This document shows, piece after piece, positions 53,263 through 61,614 of a DNA stretch of 64,000 nucleotides. Origin of the DNA: Marinisporobacter sp. (GTDB lineage: Bacteria; Bacillota; Clostridia; Peptostreptococcales; Thermotaleaceae). How positions within the stretch are numbered: the first letter of the stretch is position 1; each line of letters begins with the position of its first letter. The DNA lies in contig JAOARP010000039.1 of the NCBI GenBank assembly GCA_025210525.1, positions 124,001 through 188,000 of the forward strand. Reading direction: 5' to 3'. The position numbers were made by a program, and so were the translations under genes. Under the pieces are notes generated by a model. That model was not told where the DNA came from, made no database searches, and saw nothing but the letters and a program-made list of their open reading frames with translations.

Positions 53263-53684
53263 AAGTTACAAGTATCAAAAAAGGAATTGTAATAGATCAT
53301 ATTACTGTTGGAAATGGTTTGAAAATATTTAATAAGCTCATGTTAGATCAAGTAGACTATCCAGTTGTATTATTGATGAACGTACCTAGTAAAGCCATGG
53401 GAAGAAAAGATATTATCAAAATCGAAAATAATATTGATATTGATTTAGACTTTTTAGGTCTCATTGATCATAATATTACAGTAAATATTATCGAAGAAGG
53501 AAAATTAGCACAAAAAAAGAAAGTAGAAATCCCAAAGAAAGTAAAAGGCTTATTCTCTTGCCATAATCCAAGATGTATTACAAATTTTGATGATTATGCA
53601 AAACCAGAATTTGAGCTAGTCTCTTCAGATACATTAGCTTATCAATGTGAATATTGCGAAGAAATCACGGAATACAAAATTTAA
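53256..53684 (+). CDS. pyrI: Aspartate carbamoyltransferase regulatory subunit
   Basis: A 142-residue PyrI with the N-terminal nucleotide-binding domain ([17 protein letters not shown]) and the C-terminal zinc site of four cysteines, CHNPRC and CEYC. It makes the enzyme allosteric to CTP/ATP. pyrBI operons with PyrI are typical of clostridia rather than Bacillus. Confidence 0.95.
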   Translation: MLEVTSIKKGIVIDHITVGNGLKIFNKLMLDQVDYPVVLLMNVPSKAMGRKDIIKIENNIDIDLDFLGLIDHNITVNIIEEGKLAQKKKVEIPKKVKGLFSCHNPRCITNFDDYAKPEFELVSSDTLAYQCEYCEEITEYKI

Positions 53685-53688
53685 TAGT

Positions 53689-53735
53689 AAAGCTTCAGCC
53701 TTTGGTATCCATCCAATAGCTGAAGCTTTTTATAT
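53689..53735 (+). terminator. Terminator of pyrBI
   Basis: AAAGCTTCAGC pairs perfectly with GCTGAAGCTTT around a 19-base loop, followed by TTATATTTT. Confidence 0.85.
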
Positions 53736-53762
53736 TTTCTATAGTCTGATCTATAGAGATAT

Positions 53763-54749
53763 CTACTGAGCGACCTTTTCTCTTTTTTCACTAATATTGT
53801 TACTCCAACGACCACATTTATCTCCCCATCTTGCAATTAGTTTATTATCTCTATAAAATTCTACAACTTCACACATATTCGGACAATGTTCACATTCAAA
53901 ACTCTTTACATTATAGTTACTATCTGCAACTTCAAATCCCTTAAACTTAGTTTGTCCAGATTTAGAAGTTTCTTCCTTAGCCAAAAGCGCTGCCCCAATT
54001 GCACCCATTACATTTGCATGAGTAGGCACTGTAACTTTACATCCTAATATTTTCTCAAAAGCTCTTTTAATTCCTATATTAGCAGCAACGCCTCCTTGAA
54101 ATATTACAGGGGGTTTTATTTCTTTTCCCTTTCCTAAGTTATTAAGGTAATTTCTTACAAGTGCTTCACACAAGCCATTGATTATGTCCTCTTGATTGTG
54201 TCCTAGCTGCTGTTTGTGAATCATGTCTGTTTCTGCAAAAACAGCGCATCTTCCTGCAATTCTTACAGTTGCCTTCGATTTTAATGCATATTCTCCAAAT
54301 TTTTCTATTGGAATACCTAATCTTTCTGCTTGTCTGTCTATAAATGATCCTGTTCCTGCAGCACAAACCGTATTCATTGCAAAATCATATAAAACCCCAT
54401 CTCGAAGAAGAATGATTTTAGAATCTTGTCCTCCTATTTCTAAGATCGTATTTACATCTGGTATTTCATGAAGTGCAGCAACTCCATGAGCTGTTATTTC
54501 ATTCTTTATTACATCTGCTCCTATCATAATCCCACCAAGCTGTCTACCACTACCCGTTGTACCGACTCCAAGGATTTTAACATTTTCATCTAATCGTTTT
54601 TTTATTTGCGAAAGACCACTTTTAATAGTATCTATCGGTTTTCCCTGAGTCCTTATATACAATGTATCTAATACCTTTTCGTCTTCATCCATGACAATAA
54701 CATTTGTACTTACTGATCCAATATCAACGCCAAGATAACATTTTTTCAT
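53763..54749 (-). CDS. Acyl-CoA dehydratase activase (HgdC/BadF-type ATPase)
   Basis: A 328-residue ASKHA-fold ATPase: phosphate loops GVDIGSVSTNVIV near 7 and GVGTTGSGRQLGG near 61, adenosine motif GGVAANIG. The two cluster cysteines are C129 in NTVCAAGTGSF and C168 in AGRCAVFAETDM. In HgdC a single [4Fe-4S] bridges the dimer and drives ATP-dependent electron injection into 2-hydroxyacyl-CoA dehydratases. A C-terminal extension carries CEHCPNMC, not found in plain HgdC. No dehydratase alpha/beta genes are adjacent, so its partner is probably the two upstream proteins. Confidence 0.85.
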   Translation of the reverse strand: MKKCYLGVDIGSVSTNVIVMDEDEKVLDTLYIRTQGKPIDTIKSGLSQIKKRLDENVKILGVGTTGSGRQLGGIMIGADVIKNEITAHGVAALHEIPDVNTILEIGGQDSKIILLRDGVLYDFAMNTVCAAGTGSFIDRQAERLGIPIEKFGEYALKSKATVRIAGRCAVFAETDMIHKQQLGHNQEDIINGLCEALVRNYLNNLGKGKEIKPPVIFQGGVAANIGIKRAFEKILGCKVTVPTHANVMGAIGAALLAKEETSKSGQTKFKGFEVADSNYNVKSFECEHCPNMCEVVEFYRDNKLIARWGDKCGRWSNNISEKREKVAQ

Positions 54750-55833
54750 TTTTATATTTTCCCCTCCTATTTCTTAACAGATCAATATACGCTTCAAGCC
54801 TTGTAAGATATCCTGCCTCTCCTGTCATTTCGTCAATAATCAATGTTAAAATAGGTATATTTTCATCCTTTTGTATTTGTGGCAATAAACTCATAGCAAC
54901 AATCTCAGGCATGCATGTAAAAGGCATTATTTGTACGACACCATCATACCCATCCTTTGCATAAAGAATTGTATTTCCAATAGTCTCTCTTCCATGTCCT
55001 CCTACCATTGTTTTCATATATGGATTTGCAGCTTTATATACGTTCTTTTCTTTCGTAATCCCTATATTGTTATAGAAAAGATGTTCAGAAATCCACCCAA
55101 AAGCAGTATGAGATTTGTGAACCTCTACTCCAAGTTCATTTAATTTTTTCCCAATATCAATATTTGCAAAATTTTCTATTACTGTATAAATTTCACCAAC
55201 AATCCCAACTTTTAGAACATCTCTGTTTTGATCTAGTGGAACCTCAACAATTTCTTTTTGTGCCAAATTGATATGTTTCATCATCTCATATGTTCCAGTA
55301 CTTTTTTCTAAACTTTTTATAAGGCTATTGTATAGTTTGTCAATCTCACCTCTATATTTTTCATAGGGACGAAGTCTCAATACATACTCTTCAAACTTAT
55401 TTAATTTCTTTAGTACTCGTATACCATTCTTTAAGCTATTCGTTATCTTAAACATATTTTTTGTATTAGCAACCTTACTTACACGCTTTAAAAATTCTTT
55501 CATATTTCCATCGGGTGCTTCTAGTACAACAAATTCAACATCATATCCTAAATCCTTTAAAATCTCTTTTTCTACCTCTACAAAATATCCATATCTACAA
55601 GGTCCACAACTTCCTGTCACAATAATAGTGTCTGCACCTTTTTCAATACTTTCTATGTAATTACCTAGATTTATTTTCATAGGTAGACATATAAGCTCTG
55701 GCGAATATTTTGTTCCTATTTCTAAAGTTTTTTTGCTATTCTTAGGAGGTACTATAAACTCAACCCCCAAATCATCAAACATAGCTTTAATGGGCAGATA
55801 AGTATTTCCCATGTGTGGAAAAGTTATTTTCAT
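54724..55833 (-). CDS. CoA-protein activase-type protein (HgdB-like fold)
   Basis: A 369-residue protein (MKITFPHMGNTYLPIKAMF; ICLPMKINLGNYIE near residue 49; SCGPCRYGYFVEVE near 74; GHGRETIGNTILYAKDGYDG near 270). It overlaps the next gene by 26 bases and the previous by 47, with its own GGAGGGG. It corresponds to the C-terminal part of the large single-chain activase proteins found in other bacteria. Its biochemical role is unknown. Confidence 0.78.
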   Translation of the reverse strand: MKITFPHMGNTYLPIKAMFDDLGVEFIVPPKNSKKTLEIGTKYSPELICLPMKINLGNYIESIEKGADTIIVTGSCGPCRYGYFVEVEKEILKDLGYDVEFVVLEAPDGNMKEFLKRVSKVANTKNMFKITNSLKNGIRVLKKLNKFEEYVLRLRPYEKYRGEIDKLYNSLIKSLEKSTGTYEMMKHINLAQKEIVEVPLDQNRDVLKVGIVGEIYTVIENFANIDIGKKLNELGVEVHKSHTAFGWISEHLFYNNIGITKEKNVYKAANPYMKTMVGGHGRETIGNTILYAKDGYDGVVQIMPFTCMPEIVAMSLLPQIQKDENIPILTLIIDEMTGEAGYLTRLEAYIDLLRNRRGKYKNEKMLSWR

Positions 55834-56791
55834 TTTTTCCCCTCCATTTAATCATATCTACAAAAGCTTCAATCCTTGTGTTAATTCCAGCTTCTCCTGT
55901 ATGTTCATCAATCGTTAAAAGAATAAATGGTTTATCTGAATTTCGTCTTATTCTACGCTCAATAATATCTGCTATAACAGAATCTATCCCACATCCAAAA
56001 CTTGATAGATAAATAATCCCTTGAATATTTTTTTGTTCCATACCATAAAAGGCTGACCCTAATAATTTTCTTCCAAAGCTCCAAAACATTTTCTTATCCA
56101 TAATAGCTGCTTTTTTATTTATTACCTTTGCATCAAAACTATCTTGAGTGATTACATCTAAATCATATTTTCTTAATTTCTCAATGATATTCATGCTAAG
56201 ATAAGCATCATAAATATTGTAAGGATGACCTATTAAAAGTATTTGAGCCTTTTCTTTATACGAATTTATATTTTTTAAAATTTTATGTTCCTCTACATCA
56301 ATAGGTAACATACCACTTTTTATTTTAGCTTTATAATTTTCATGTTCTTTTAAGGCTTTTTCAAATGCAAAATCAATTTTGTTTCTATCCTTTGTGATAT
56401 AACTCCCCATTTCATTCACAGTTCTTGACAAGTTCTTCTTTGATTTATGAAAATCTATTGTTATATCAATCATATTAGGCAAATCCTTTATACTACTTTT
56501 CACCATCTCTGGTAAACCGCAAAATTTAGGACAGATGTATTCATCTTTATGAACACTCATCATTTTAGGTACAAAAACAAGATCAACCTTATCTTTTAGA
56601 TCTATTACATGCCCGTGATATACTTTTATAGGCAAACATGCATCATCAACTGTATTTTTTACACCATTATCTACAATTTGTTTATTAGTTTTTTCAGATA
56701 ATATTACTTCTGCTCCTAAAACTTCAAAAAATGTTGTCCAAAGTGGATAATAATAGTAATACAACAAGCCTCTAGGTATACCTATTTTCAT
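55787..56791 (-). CDS. Acyl-CoA dehydratase activase-related protein (DUF2229-like)
   Basis: A 334-residue protein starting MKIGIPRGLLYYYYYPLWTT, with CLPIKVYHGHV near residue 53, CPKFCGLPEMV near 88 and FGCGIDSV near 262. These conserved cysteines suggest an Fe-S centre. The pattern is that of DUF2229 activase-related proteins. It is the first gene of an overlapping trio, which matches a split form of the giant activase fusion. Confidence 0.78.
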   Translation of the reverse strand: MKIGIPRGLLYYYYYPLWTTFFEVLGAEVILSEKTNKQIVDNGVKNTVDDACLPIKVYHGHVIDLKDKVDLVFVPKMMSVHKDEYICPKFCGLPEMVKSSIKDLPNMIDITIDFHKSKKNLSRTVNEMGSYITKDRNKIDFAFEKALKEHENYKAKIKSGMLPIDVEEHKILKNINSYKEKAQILLIGHPYNIYDAYLSMNIIEKLRKYDLDVITQDSFDAKVINKKAAIMDKKMFWSFGRKLLGSAFYGMEQKNIQGIIYLSSFGCGIDSVIADIIERRIRRNSDKPFILLTIDEHTGEAGINTRIEAFVDMIKWRGKNENNFSTHGKYLSAH

Positions 56792-56859
56792 ATATATCTT
56801 TCCTTTCTATCTTTCATCTCCTATATAATTGTTAGCAATTTGCATGTATTTTAAACAAA

Positions 56860-56902
56860 ATAAAGAAAATGCTACGATTTTTTTATAATCATAGCATTTT
56901 TT
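56860..56902 (-). terminator. Terminator of the double-glycine peptide locus
   Basis: AAAATGCTATGAT pairs with ATCGTAGCATTTT (one wobble) around an A-rich loop, followed by CTTTATTTTG on the minus strand. Confidence 0.75.
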
Positions 56903-56909
56903 ATCAAAT

Positions 56910-57116
56910 TTATTTCTTGCTTTTATGTTCAAGGTCATAATAATCCATAACACAAGGCGCAAATATTCTCTGAATCAAAGATGCAACACAACCAATTGCC
57001 GTCGCATACATTGCCAACCAGAAATCTTTGCCACCACCCGCTACAGCTTCTAATTGATCATCACTTATTTCTCCTTCATTTAATTGTTTCATCATATCAT
57101 TTGAAACATTTTTCAT
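56910..57116 (-). CDS. Double-glycine-leader peptide, bacteriocin-like
   Basis: A 68-residue peptide. The leader (about residues 1-28) ends EISDDQLEAVAGG, the classic double-glycine cleavage motif with conserved L and E-x-V positions. The predicted core of about 40 residues begins GKDFWLAMYATAIGCVASLI, is hydrophobic and amphipathic, and has two cysteines (about positions 43 and 54). It fits a class II-type bacteriocin or modified peptide exported by a peptidase-containing ABC transporter. No transporter, immunity or modification enzyme is recognisable nearby. Confidence 0.72.
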   Translation of the reverse strand: MKNVSNDMMKQLNEGEISDDQLEAVAGGGKDFWLAMYATAIGCVASLIQRIFAPCVMDYYDLEHKSKK

Positions 57117-57161
57117 TTCTTTGAGAATTTCAAATATCTAGTCCTAAAACCTTTTAAAGAA

Positions 57162-58199
57162 TCAAAATTTAGCGATTTCTTTGTATTCCTTTAATAAATA
57201 ATGACCTCCATCTTCTTCTATCTTTTTCAATTTAATAAGGAGCATAGAATCAATTTCATCTTCTCCGGTTTCAAAATTGGGGTAGTTTAATGTCATTTGA
57301 ACATAATATATATTTTCAGGACACTCTATGATTTTTTCAATTTTTCCATATGGAGCCATGCCATCTGCAAGTGGTAGCTTATAATTTTCATTATCATAAA
57401 TGATATTGTTTTCCCTAATGGATTTATGATTTTTTATTTCCTGTCCAAAGAAATTATCTACTGCCATTTGTACAGATTCTTTAGGTATAATTATATACAT
57501 CATATCTTCTGTAGTTTTAAAGCTTTCATAATTATTTAAATATTGATACCTAAGTCCAAACCCTATAAGCTCTTCATCTGATATGTTTCCTTCTTCAAAG
57601 GGCTTAACTCCTGCATTTATATAATTAGAAATATAAATTTCCATATATTCTTTTTCGTCTTCTTTTAAATCTAAAACCTGTGTATTTTTTTCTTTCTTAA
57701 ATACAAGTTCTCCTTGCTGTATTCCCCACATAGCTATCTCACTAGGTTTTGTCATTTCTATTTGTGCTACTATTTCTTCATCCTTTAATATGAATTTTGC
57801 ATTTCCTTCATTTTCCCATGTATCTATAAAATCAGTTTCAAAAACTTTATCTTCAATAGATGCTTCAAAACTTATATCTGCTGTCCTATTTGATGGACTT
57901 CCTTGGATTGTATATAAAGCACCTTTTATCTTACCATCTTTGATCTCTTCAATTTCAAGAGTCGTTCCTCCAAAGATCCCAACTAAAGAACTAACAAGTT
58001 TTGTATCTTCATCCTCTACCATCCACGAACCTAAATATTTACTGTAATCTATTTGAGCATTTTCATTTATTTCTTTTTTTGTTGTTTCAACATTCACTTC
58101 ATTTGTATTTTTGCCACATCCAGAAATACCTCCGAAAGTTATTATAAAAATACATAGTACAATAATGATCTTTTTAAATATTTTATTAAAACTAAGCAT
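57162..58199 (-). CDS. Predicted lipoprotein of unknown function
   Basis: A 345-residue protein from ATG 58199, with GAGGAGG upstream (the frame to 58238 is longer but has no such site). The signal peptide ends in lipobox ISGC with C28, followed by a polar Glu/Asn/Lys linker. A beta-rich first domain (YLGSWMVEDEDTKLVSSLVG near residue 57) resembles small extracytoplasmic lipid-binding or calycin-like repeats. It lies between the two double-glycine proteins and may be their immunity or sensing partner; this is inference from position only. Confidence 0.7.
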   Translation of the reverse strand: MLSFNKIFKKIIIVLCIFIITFGGISGCGKNTNEVNVETTKKEINENAQIDYSKYLGSWMVEDEDTKLVSSLVGIFGGTTLEIEEIKDGKIKGALYTIQGSPSNRTADISFEASIEDKVFETDFIDTWENEGNAKFILKDEEIVAQIEMTKPSEIAMWGIQQGELVFKKEKNTQVLDLKEDEKEYMEIYISNYINAGVKPFEEGNISDEELIGFGLRYQYLNNYESFKTTEDMMYIIIPKESVQMAVDNFFGQEIKNHKSIRENNIIYDNENYKLPLADGMAPYGKIEKIIECPENIYYVQMTLNYPNFETGEDEIDSMLLIKLKKIEEDGGHYLLKEYKEIAKF

Positions 58200-58280
58200 T
58201 AATCTTCCTCCTCTTGAAAAAACTATAAACTTGTCCATTTTAGAAGTCTCATGAAGTGCCTTTTTTATTTTCCTAAAGGC

Positions 58281-58661
58281 TTATCGTTTTAATATTATGC
58301 CTATGGAATTTTTCGAAGCAGTATAGCTTTTGCCAATATCACTTTCCAAAATCGTGTTGCAGTTTCCACCATTCCAAGATGCTCTAACTTCCGTCTCAAT
58401 TGGAAAAACAAAATCACAACTAGATTCTCTACCTACATCCTCAATAACTTTCCAGGCTACCCCCTCTTTTAGAGCATCAAAGGTAGGTACCTCATTTTTA
58501 GTGAATACAAAAATCTTCGGAAGGTCTTTATTCATCGATTTATTAATGTAAGTAAGTTGTACGTTTGAACCTCCACCTGATACATTTTCAAGTTCATCAT
58601 TCAATAATTCTTCATTTTCGTTTAATTTTTCAAAAAACATTTTTATTTTTTCTGCTGCCAT
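58281..58661 (-). CDS. Secreted protein with double-glycine leader
   Basis: A 126-residue protein. The first 30 residues (KLNENEELLNDELENVSGGG at the cut) form a double-glycine leader very like that of the 68-residue peptide: LNE-x-E, then D-x-LE-x-V-x-GGG. The mature part of about 95 residues is beta-rich (NVQLTYINKSMNKDLPKIFV, then VAWKVIEDVGRESSCDFVFP) with two cysteines that could form a disulfide. I do not recognise its function. AAGGAGGGG precedes the ATG. It opens the three-gene set. Confidence 0.68.
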   Translation of the reverse strand: MAAEKIKMFFEKLNENEELLNDELENVSGGGSNVQLTYINKSMNKDLPKIFVFTKNEVPTFDALKEGVAWKVIEDVGRESSCDFVFPIETEVRASWNGGNCNTILESDIGKSYTASKNSIGIILKR

Positions 58662-58865
58662 TTCTAACCCCTCCTTATTTTTGAATAGTCTCTCGGAATT
58701 ATCCGAGTGAGATGTTTCAAGGTTTTCCTTAAAACACGTTTATTCTAATCCTCCTACTTTTGATAGAAGGTATTTCGCTTTTTTTATAATAAAATTGGAA
58801 ATTCTACACTAAAAAAATGTTACTAAATTCATAAAAAACACTTGCCTTTTCAAAACATTCCTAAT

Positions 58866-58905
58866 AATCACAGTGAACGGACTAATTCCTTTACTATCTG
58901 TGATT
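58866..58905. repeat. Short inverted repeat before the transposase remnant
   Basis: AATCACAG (58866-58873) and CTGTGATT (58898-58905) form an inverted repeat 12 bases before the remnant's start codon. It may be part of the element's left end. The 58662-58917 gap shows no gene. Confidence 0.35.
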
Positions 58906-58917
58906 GAGGTGATGTAA

Positions 58918-59600
58918 GTGAAACCTGTAATTATTTCGCATGAATCCTACCAAGACTTTGTATTATCTATACTTAAAGAGCATTACTCTGGAGGTATTCT
59001 TACCCTTGTAAATAAAGATTGGACAGTAATCCATAAATTATGGATTACTGATCTTTCTTACGTTACGACTTGGCTCTTTGGCTCTTACTCTAATAAAGGT
59101 CCTGCACCACGTGACCCAGCTTCTATGTTACGCTCTTATTTATTATGTTTATTAACTAACCCCACCCTTAGTATTACCGATTGGGTAGATATGCTTTATC
59201 GTGTTCCCTTATACGCGATCCTTAGTGGATTTAACCCTAATGATGTTCCAGGAGTAGGAACATTCTATTACTTCTTCAAACGACTTTGGGGCAATCAAAG
59301 TCCTAATATCAAACCTAGCATTAAGCACAAACATAAGAAGAAGAAAAAGAAAAAACCTAAGAAAGGTGAGAAAGAACCTATCAAAAAATCTGGTCTTGTA
59401 AAAAAACTAGTTCAAAGGCTAAGTATGGTCGTACTTTTCATACCGTTAATAAAGATAATCCACGATTATTTACTAAAACACCTAGATCATCTAAAGCATG
59501 GAATCTTATTTACAAAAGACGAACTTCTGTAGAGCGCTCAAACAAGCGTAAAAAACATGTTGCGATCTTTTATCGCAACATGTTTTTTATTTTAATAATT
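58918..59600 (+). pseudogene. Decayed insertion-sequence transposase
   Basis: The first 140 residues read as a transposase N-terminus (DPASMLRSYLLCLLTN near residue 66, FNPNDVPGVGTFYYFF near 105). A lysine-rich stretch follows and then the frame slips. In another frame the sequence resumes as KAKYGRTFHTVNKDNPR and ends YKRRTSVERSNKRKK, the usual C-terminal motif of such DDE transposases. The catalytic core is missing, so it has an internal deletion plus frameshift. The family is IS1182/ISNCY-like by eye. Confidence 0.75.
59553..59588. terminator. Terminator after glutaredoxin and the IS remnant
   Basis: A perfect 12-bp stem ACATGTTGCGAT / ATCGCAACATGT with loop CTTTT and T-runs on both strands. 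Confidence 0.88.
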
Positions 59601-59817
59601 CATCAATTTTGTCTTTATCAAATCCTTGAATAGTTTCTTCCCCTACCATGATCACAGGTACACCCATGAATCCTTTTTGGATTAATTCCTTCCTAGCTAC
59701 CATATCTGTAGAAACATTTTTTTCTGTATATTCAACCCCTAATGATTGAAGATAATCCTTTGCATCCTTACAATACACACATGTACTGCTTGAGTAAACA
59801 ACTACATTTTTATTCAT
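59587..59817 (-). CDS. Glutaredoxin-like thiol-disulfide protein
   Basis: A 76-residue protein from ATG 59817, with GGGAGG upstream. It has the active site TCVYC (CxxC), a cis-proline GVPVIMVG and the end GFDKDKIDELL, as in clostridial NrdH/YruB-like glutaredoxins. It reduces disulfides or mixed thiols. It is probably the last gene of an operon with the Fe-S protein and the HesB-like selenoprotein. Confidence 0.88.
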   Translation of the reverse strand: MNKNVVVYSSSTCVYCKDAKDYLQSLGVEYTEKNVSTDMVARKELIQKGFMGVPVIMVGEETIQGFDKDKIDELLK

Positions 59818-59897
59818 ATAAAATTCCTCCCTCATCATTTAACATCTAATCATTCTATACCCACTATACTACTCCTTCATTCAAAAAATCAAGCTCA

Positions 59898-60398
59898 TCA
59901 TTTAACTTTTTTTGGTGCTTTTTTATCTTGGGATTCTTTAATAAGAGCTGTTCCATGCCCCATAGGACACACTTGACACCAGCTTCTTGGTTTAAAAATC
60001 ACTCCCATTACAATCCCTAATACAAAGGATACCATCATTAATCTGAAAACAGCAAAGGCTACAGCCTTTATAACATTAGGTTGATGAAATGCATGATACA
60101 AAGATATGGTAAACATAATCATCATTATGCTCAATAATATATTTTTCGCTTTTCTTCCTCTGAAAGCTTTTGGCAATTGATTATTTAAGCTTATATTTTG
60201 TAAGAATTTACCTAATATAGATCCCCTCGGACAATATTTTGAACAATGGATTTTTCCTTCTCCTCGTAATGCATGGTAAATCGGAGCACCCATACAAACA
60301 AATCCTAATAATCCAAAACGTATATCAATAATGGATAGGGTAATAAATAAAACCATTAAAATCCATGACCATGATTGGTGTGATTTTTTTACAGCCAT
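59898..60398 (-). CDS. 4Fe-4S membrane protein, NapH/NosR-like
   Basis: A 166-residue protein with four to five hydrophobic helices and two cysteine clusters: HCSKYCPRGS near residue 52 and SWCQVCPMGHGT near 140. This is the short NapH/NosR/RdxA-like type used to pass electrons across the membrane. Each cluster has fewer cysteines than a ferredoxin, so the number of Fe-S centres is uncertain. It starts 14 bases after the selenoprotein gene. Confidence 0.8.
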   Translation of the reverse strand: MAVKKSHQSWSWILMVLFITLSIIDIRFGLLGFVCMGAPIYHALRGEGKIHCSKYCPRGSILGKFLQNISLNNQLPKAFRGRKAKNILLSIMMIMFTISLYHAFHQPNVIKAVAFAVFRLMMVSFVLGIVMGVIFKPRSWCQVCPMGHGTALIKESQDKKAPKKVK

Positions 60399-60411
60399 TT
60401 GATTCTCCTTT

Positions 60412-60717
60412 CTAGCAACCAGAACCGCCTATACCAGCAGTAATTTTAAATCCTTTAGAAAACCAGCCATCAGAATAATCTACTTTGAAATTTTTAAATT
60501 GATCTAATAAATCTTTCTCTACAATCATCTTTAGTTCATTTGTTTCTTCAAAATAATCTTTTTCATCATCTTTTAACCCTTCCAGGGCTATTCCAAATGT
60601 TGGACCACCTCATCCAAAGCCTTTAATATATATTCTTAAAAACGAATTCTCGGATTCTTGATCCTTTAATTGCTTTTTAATCATTTCTTGCGCTTTATCT
60701 GTAACTTTTATATTCAT
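60412..60717 (-). CDS. HesB/IscA-like protein with in-frame UGA, probable selenoprotein
   Basis: A 101-residue protein from ATG 60717, behind AAAGGAGG. The only interruption is TGA at 60612-60610 (codon 36), in GFG-U-GGPTFGIALEG. The family has cysteine at this place (GFGCGGP), so selenocysteine is the natural reading. A hairpin AGCCCT / AGGGTT with a GGA loop begins about 20 bases after the UGA, and its loop is at +27, within the bacterial SECIS range. The reading frame is otherwise intact to the C-terminal GGSGC. HesB-like selenoproteins are a described family. Alternative: a simple nonsense mutation. Confidence 0.82.
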
Positions 60718-60739
60718 ATATATACCTCCTTTTATTTCA

Positions 60740-60794
60740 ACCCCCTCCCTAGGGGGTATGATTATATTTTAGTGTATTTTTCCTATACTGTCAA
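60740..60794 (-). promoter_or_regulatory. Sigma-A promoter with CsoR/CstR-like operator
   Basis: TTGACA (60794-60789), 17 bases, TAAAAT (60771-60766). Just downstream of the predicted start lies the palindrome ACCCCC-TCCCTA-GGGGGT (60757-60740). GC-rich ATACCCCC...GGGGGTAT-type repeats are typical operators of the CsoR/CstR/FrmR repressor family (copper, persulfide or formaldehyde sensing). The position at about +2 to +19 suits repression. No CsoR gene is in the window. Confidence 0.7.
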
Positions 60795-60855
60795 TATAAA
60801 TTTGAAAAAAACTTACAAACAACTAATTTATAAATAGTGTTCCCTAAATCCATCA

Positions 60856-60887
60856 AGAAAAAAGTTCCTGCATAGCAGAAACTTTTA
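60856..60887 (-). terminator. Terminator of the hypothetical gene at 60885-61448
   Basis: AAAGTTTCTGC pairs with GCAGGAACTTT (one wobble/mismatch) around a three-base loop, followed by TTTTC on the minus strand. Confidence 0.75.
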
Positions 60888-61448
60888 CCTTCTCATAATT
60901 TCTATAATAGCCTTTGCTTTATTTAAAGTTTTTCTCATATCAGATCCTTTTTTTATCTCTAGTATTTCCAATATGTTTGTAATATTATCAAAAGCTTCTA
61001 TCATATCATTTCCAGAATTCCCCTTAAGCCGACTCACACAATCATTTACTGCAAGAGCCTGATCTATTTTTTCTCTACCATTACCATGTACATGGGGTCT
61101 GATTACTTCTAACAATTCCATAGGTTGACCTTGCCTATAAGTAATATTATCTTGATGTTCCTCCTTCGTATATTCATCTAATGCATACAAAACATCTAAA
61201 ACATTTTCTGCCTTCTCTACAATATTATTCAATTGATCTCCCCAATAAGCTTTTGTCGTTTTTTTCTCTTGATTGTTAATTAATGCATACAACAATATGG
61301 GTAATATCTTGTCATTGCTTAAAAGACTTGTGATGATTTCTGATAAACCTTTATTAGATGTTTTTTCTACATGCTCTAACTCTTTTGCATCTAACACTTC
61401 CATTTCTGAATCCTTTATGGTTAATTCTTCTCTATTAACCTCCTCCAC
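60885..61448 (-). CDS. Hypothetical helical protein
   Basis: A 187-residue protein if started at GTG 61448, which has GGAGGGG in front; the frame to 61466 includes that site. The N-terminal 40 residues are acidic and disordered, followed by helices (LSEIITSLLSNDKILPILLY near 35; LNNIVEKAENVLDVLYALDE near 72). HVHGNGREKIDQAL near 122 and a final helix KTLNKAKAIIEIM are notable. I do not recognise it; a spore-coat or structural role would be a guess. Confidence 0.6.
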   Translation of the reverse strand: MEEVNREELTIKDSEMEVLDAKELEHVEKTSNKGLSEIITSLLSNDKILPILLYALINNQEKKTTKAYWGDQLNNIVEKAENVLDVLYALDEYTKEEHQDNITYRQGQPMELLEVIRPHVHGNGREKIDQALAVNDCVSRLKGNSGNDMIEAFDNITNILEILEIKKGSDMRKTLNKAKAIIEIMRR

Positions 61449-61614
61449 TTTATCCCCTCCATTCAAAAGGCTAGTACATATGCTTTTATGATTTCATTAC
61501 ATATTATGCAAGTAAGCTCATTATTGTGTATGATTATAATATATTTTTTATAGTAGAAAGAATTTAGCCTATAGCATATACTAGTATTAAGAATTAGAGA
61601 AAGGTTGCGTTCCT

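Noticed and set aside
58918-59532. Functional transposase gene
   Set aside because: The catalytic core is deleted and the C-terminal motif is in another frame.
60412-60717. HesB-like gene as a simple nonsense pseudogene
   Set aside because: There is a single UGA, placed exactly at the conserved cysteine with a SECIS-like hairpin and no other damage, which favours selenocysteine.
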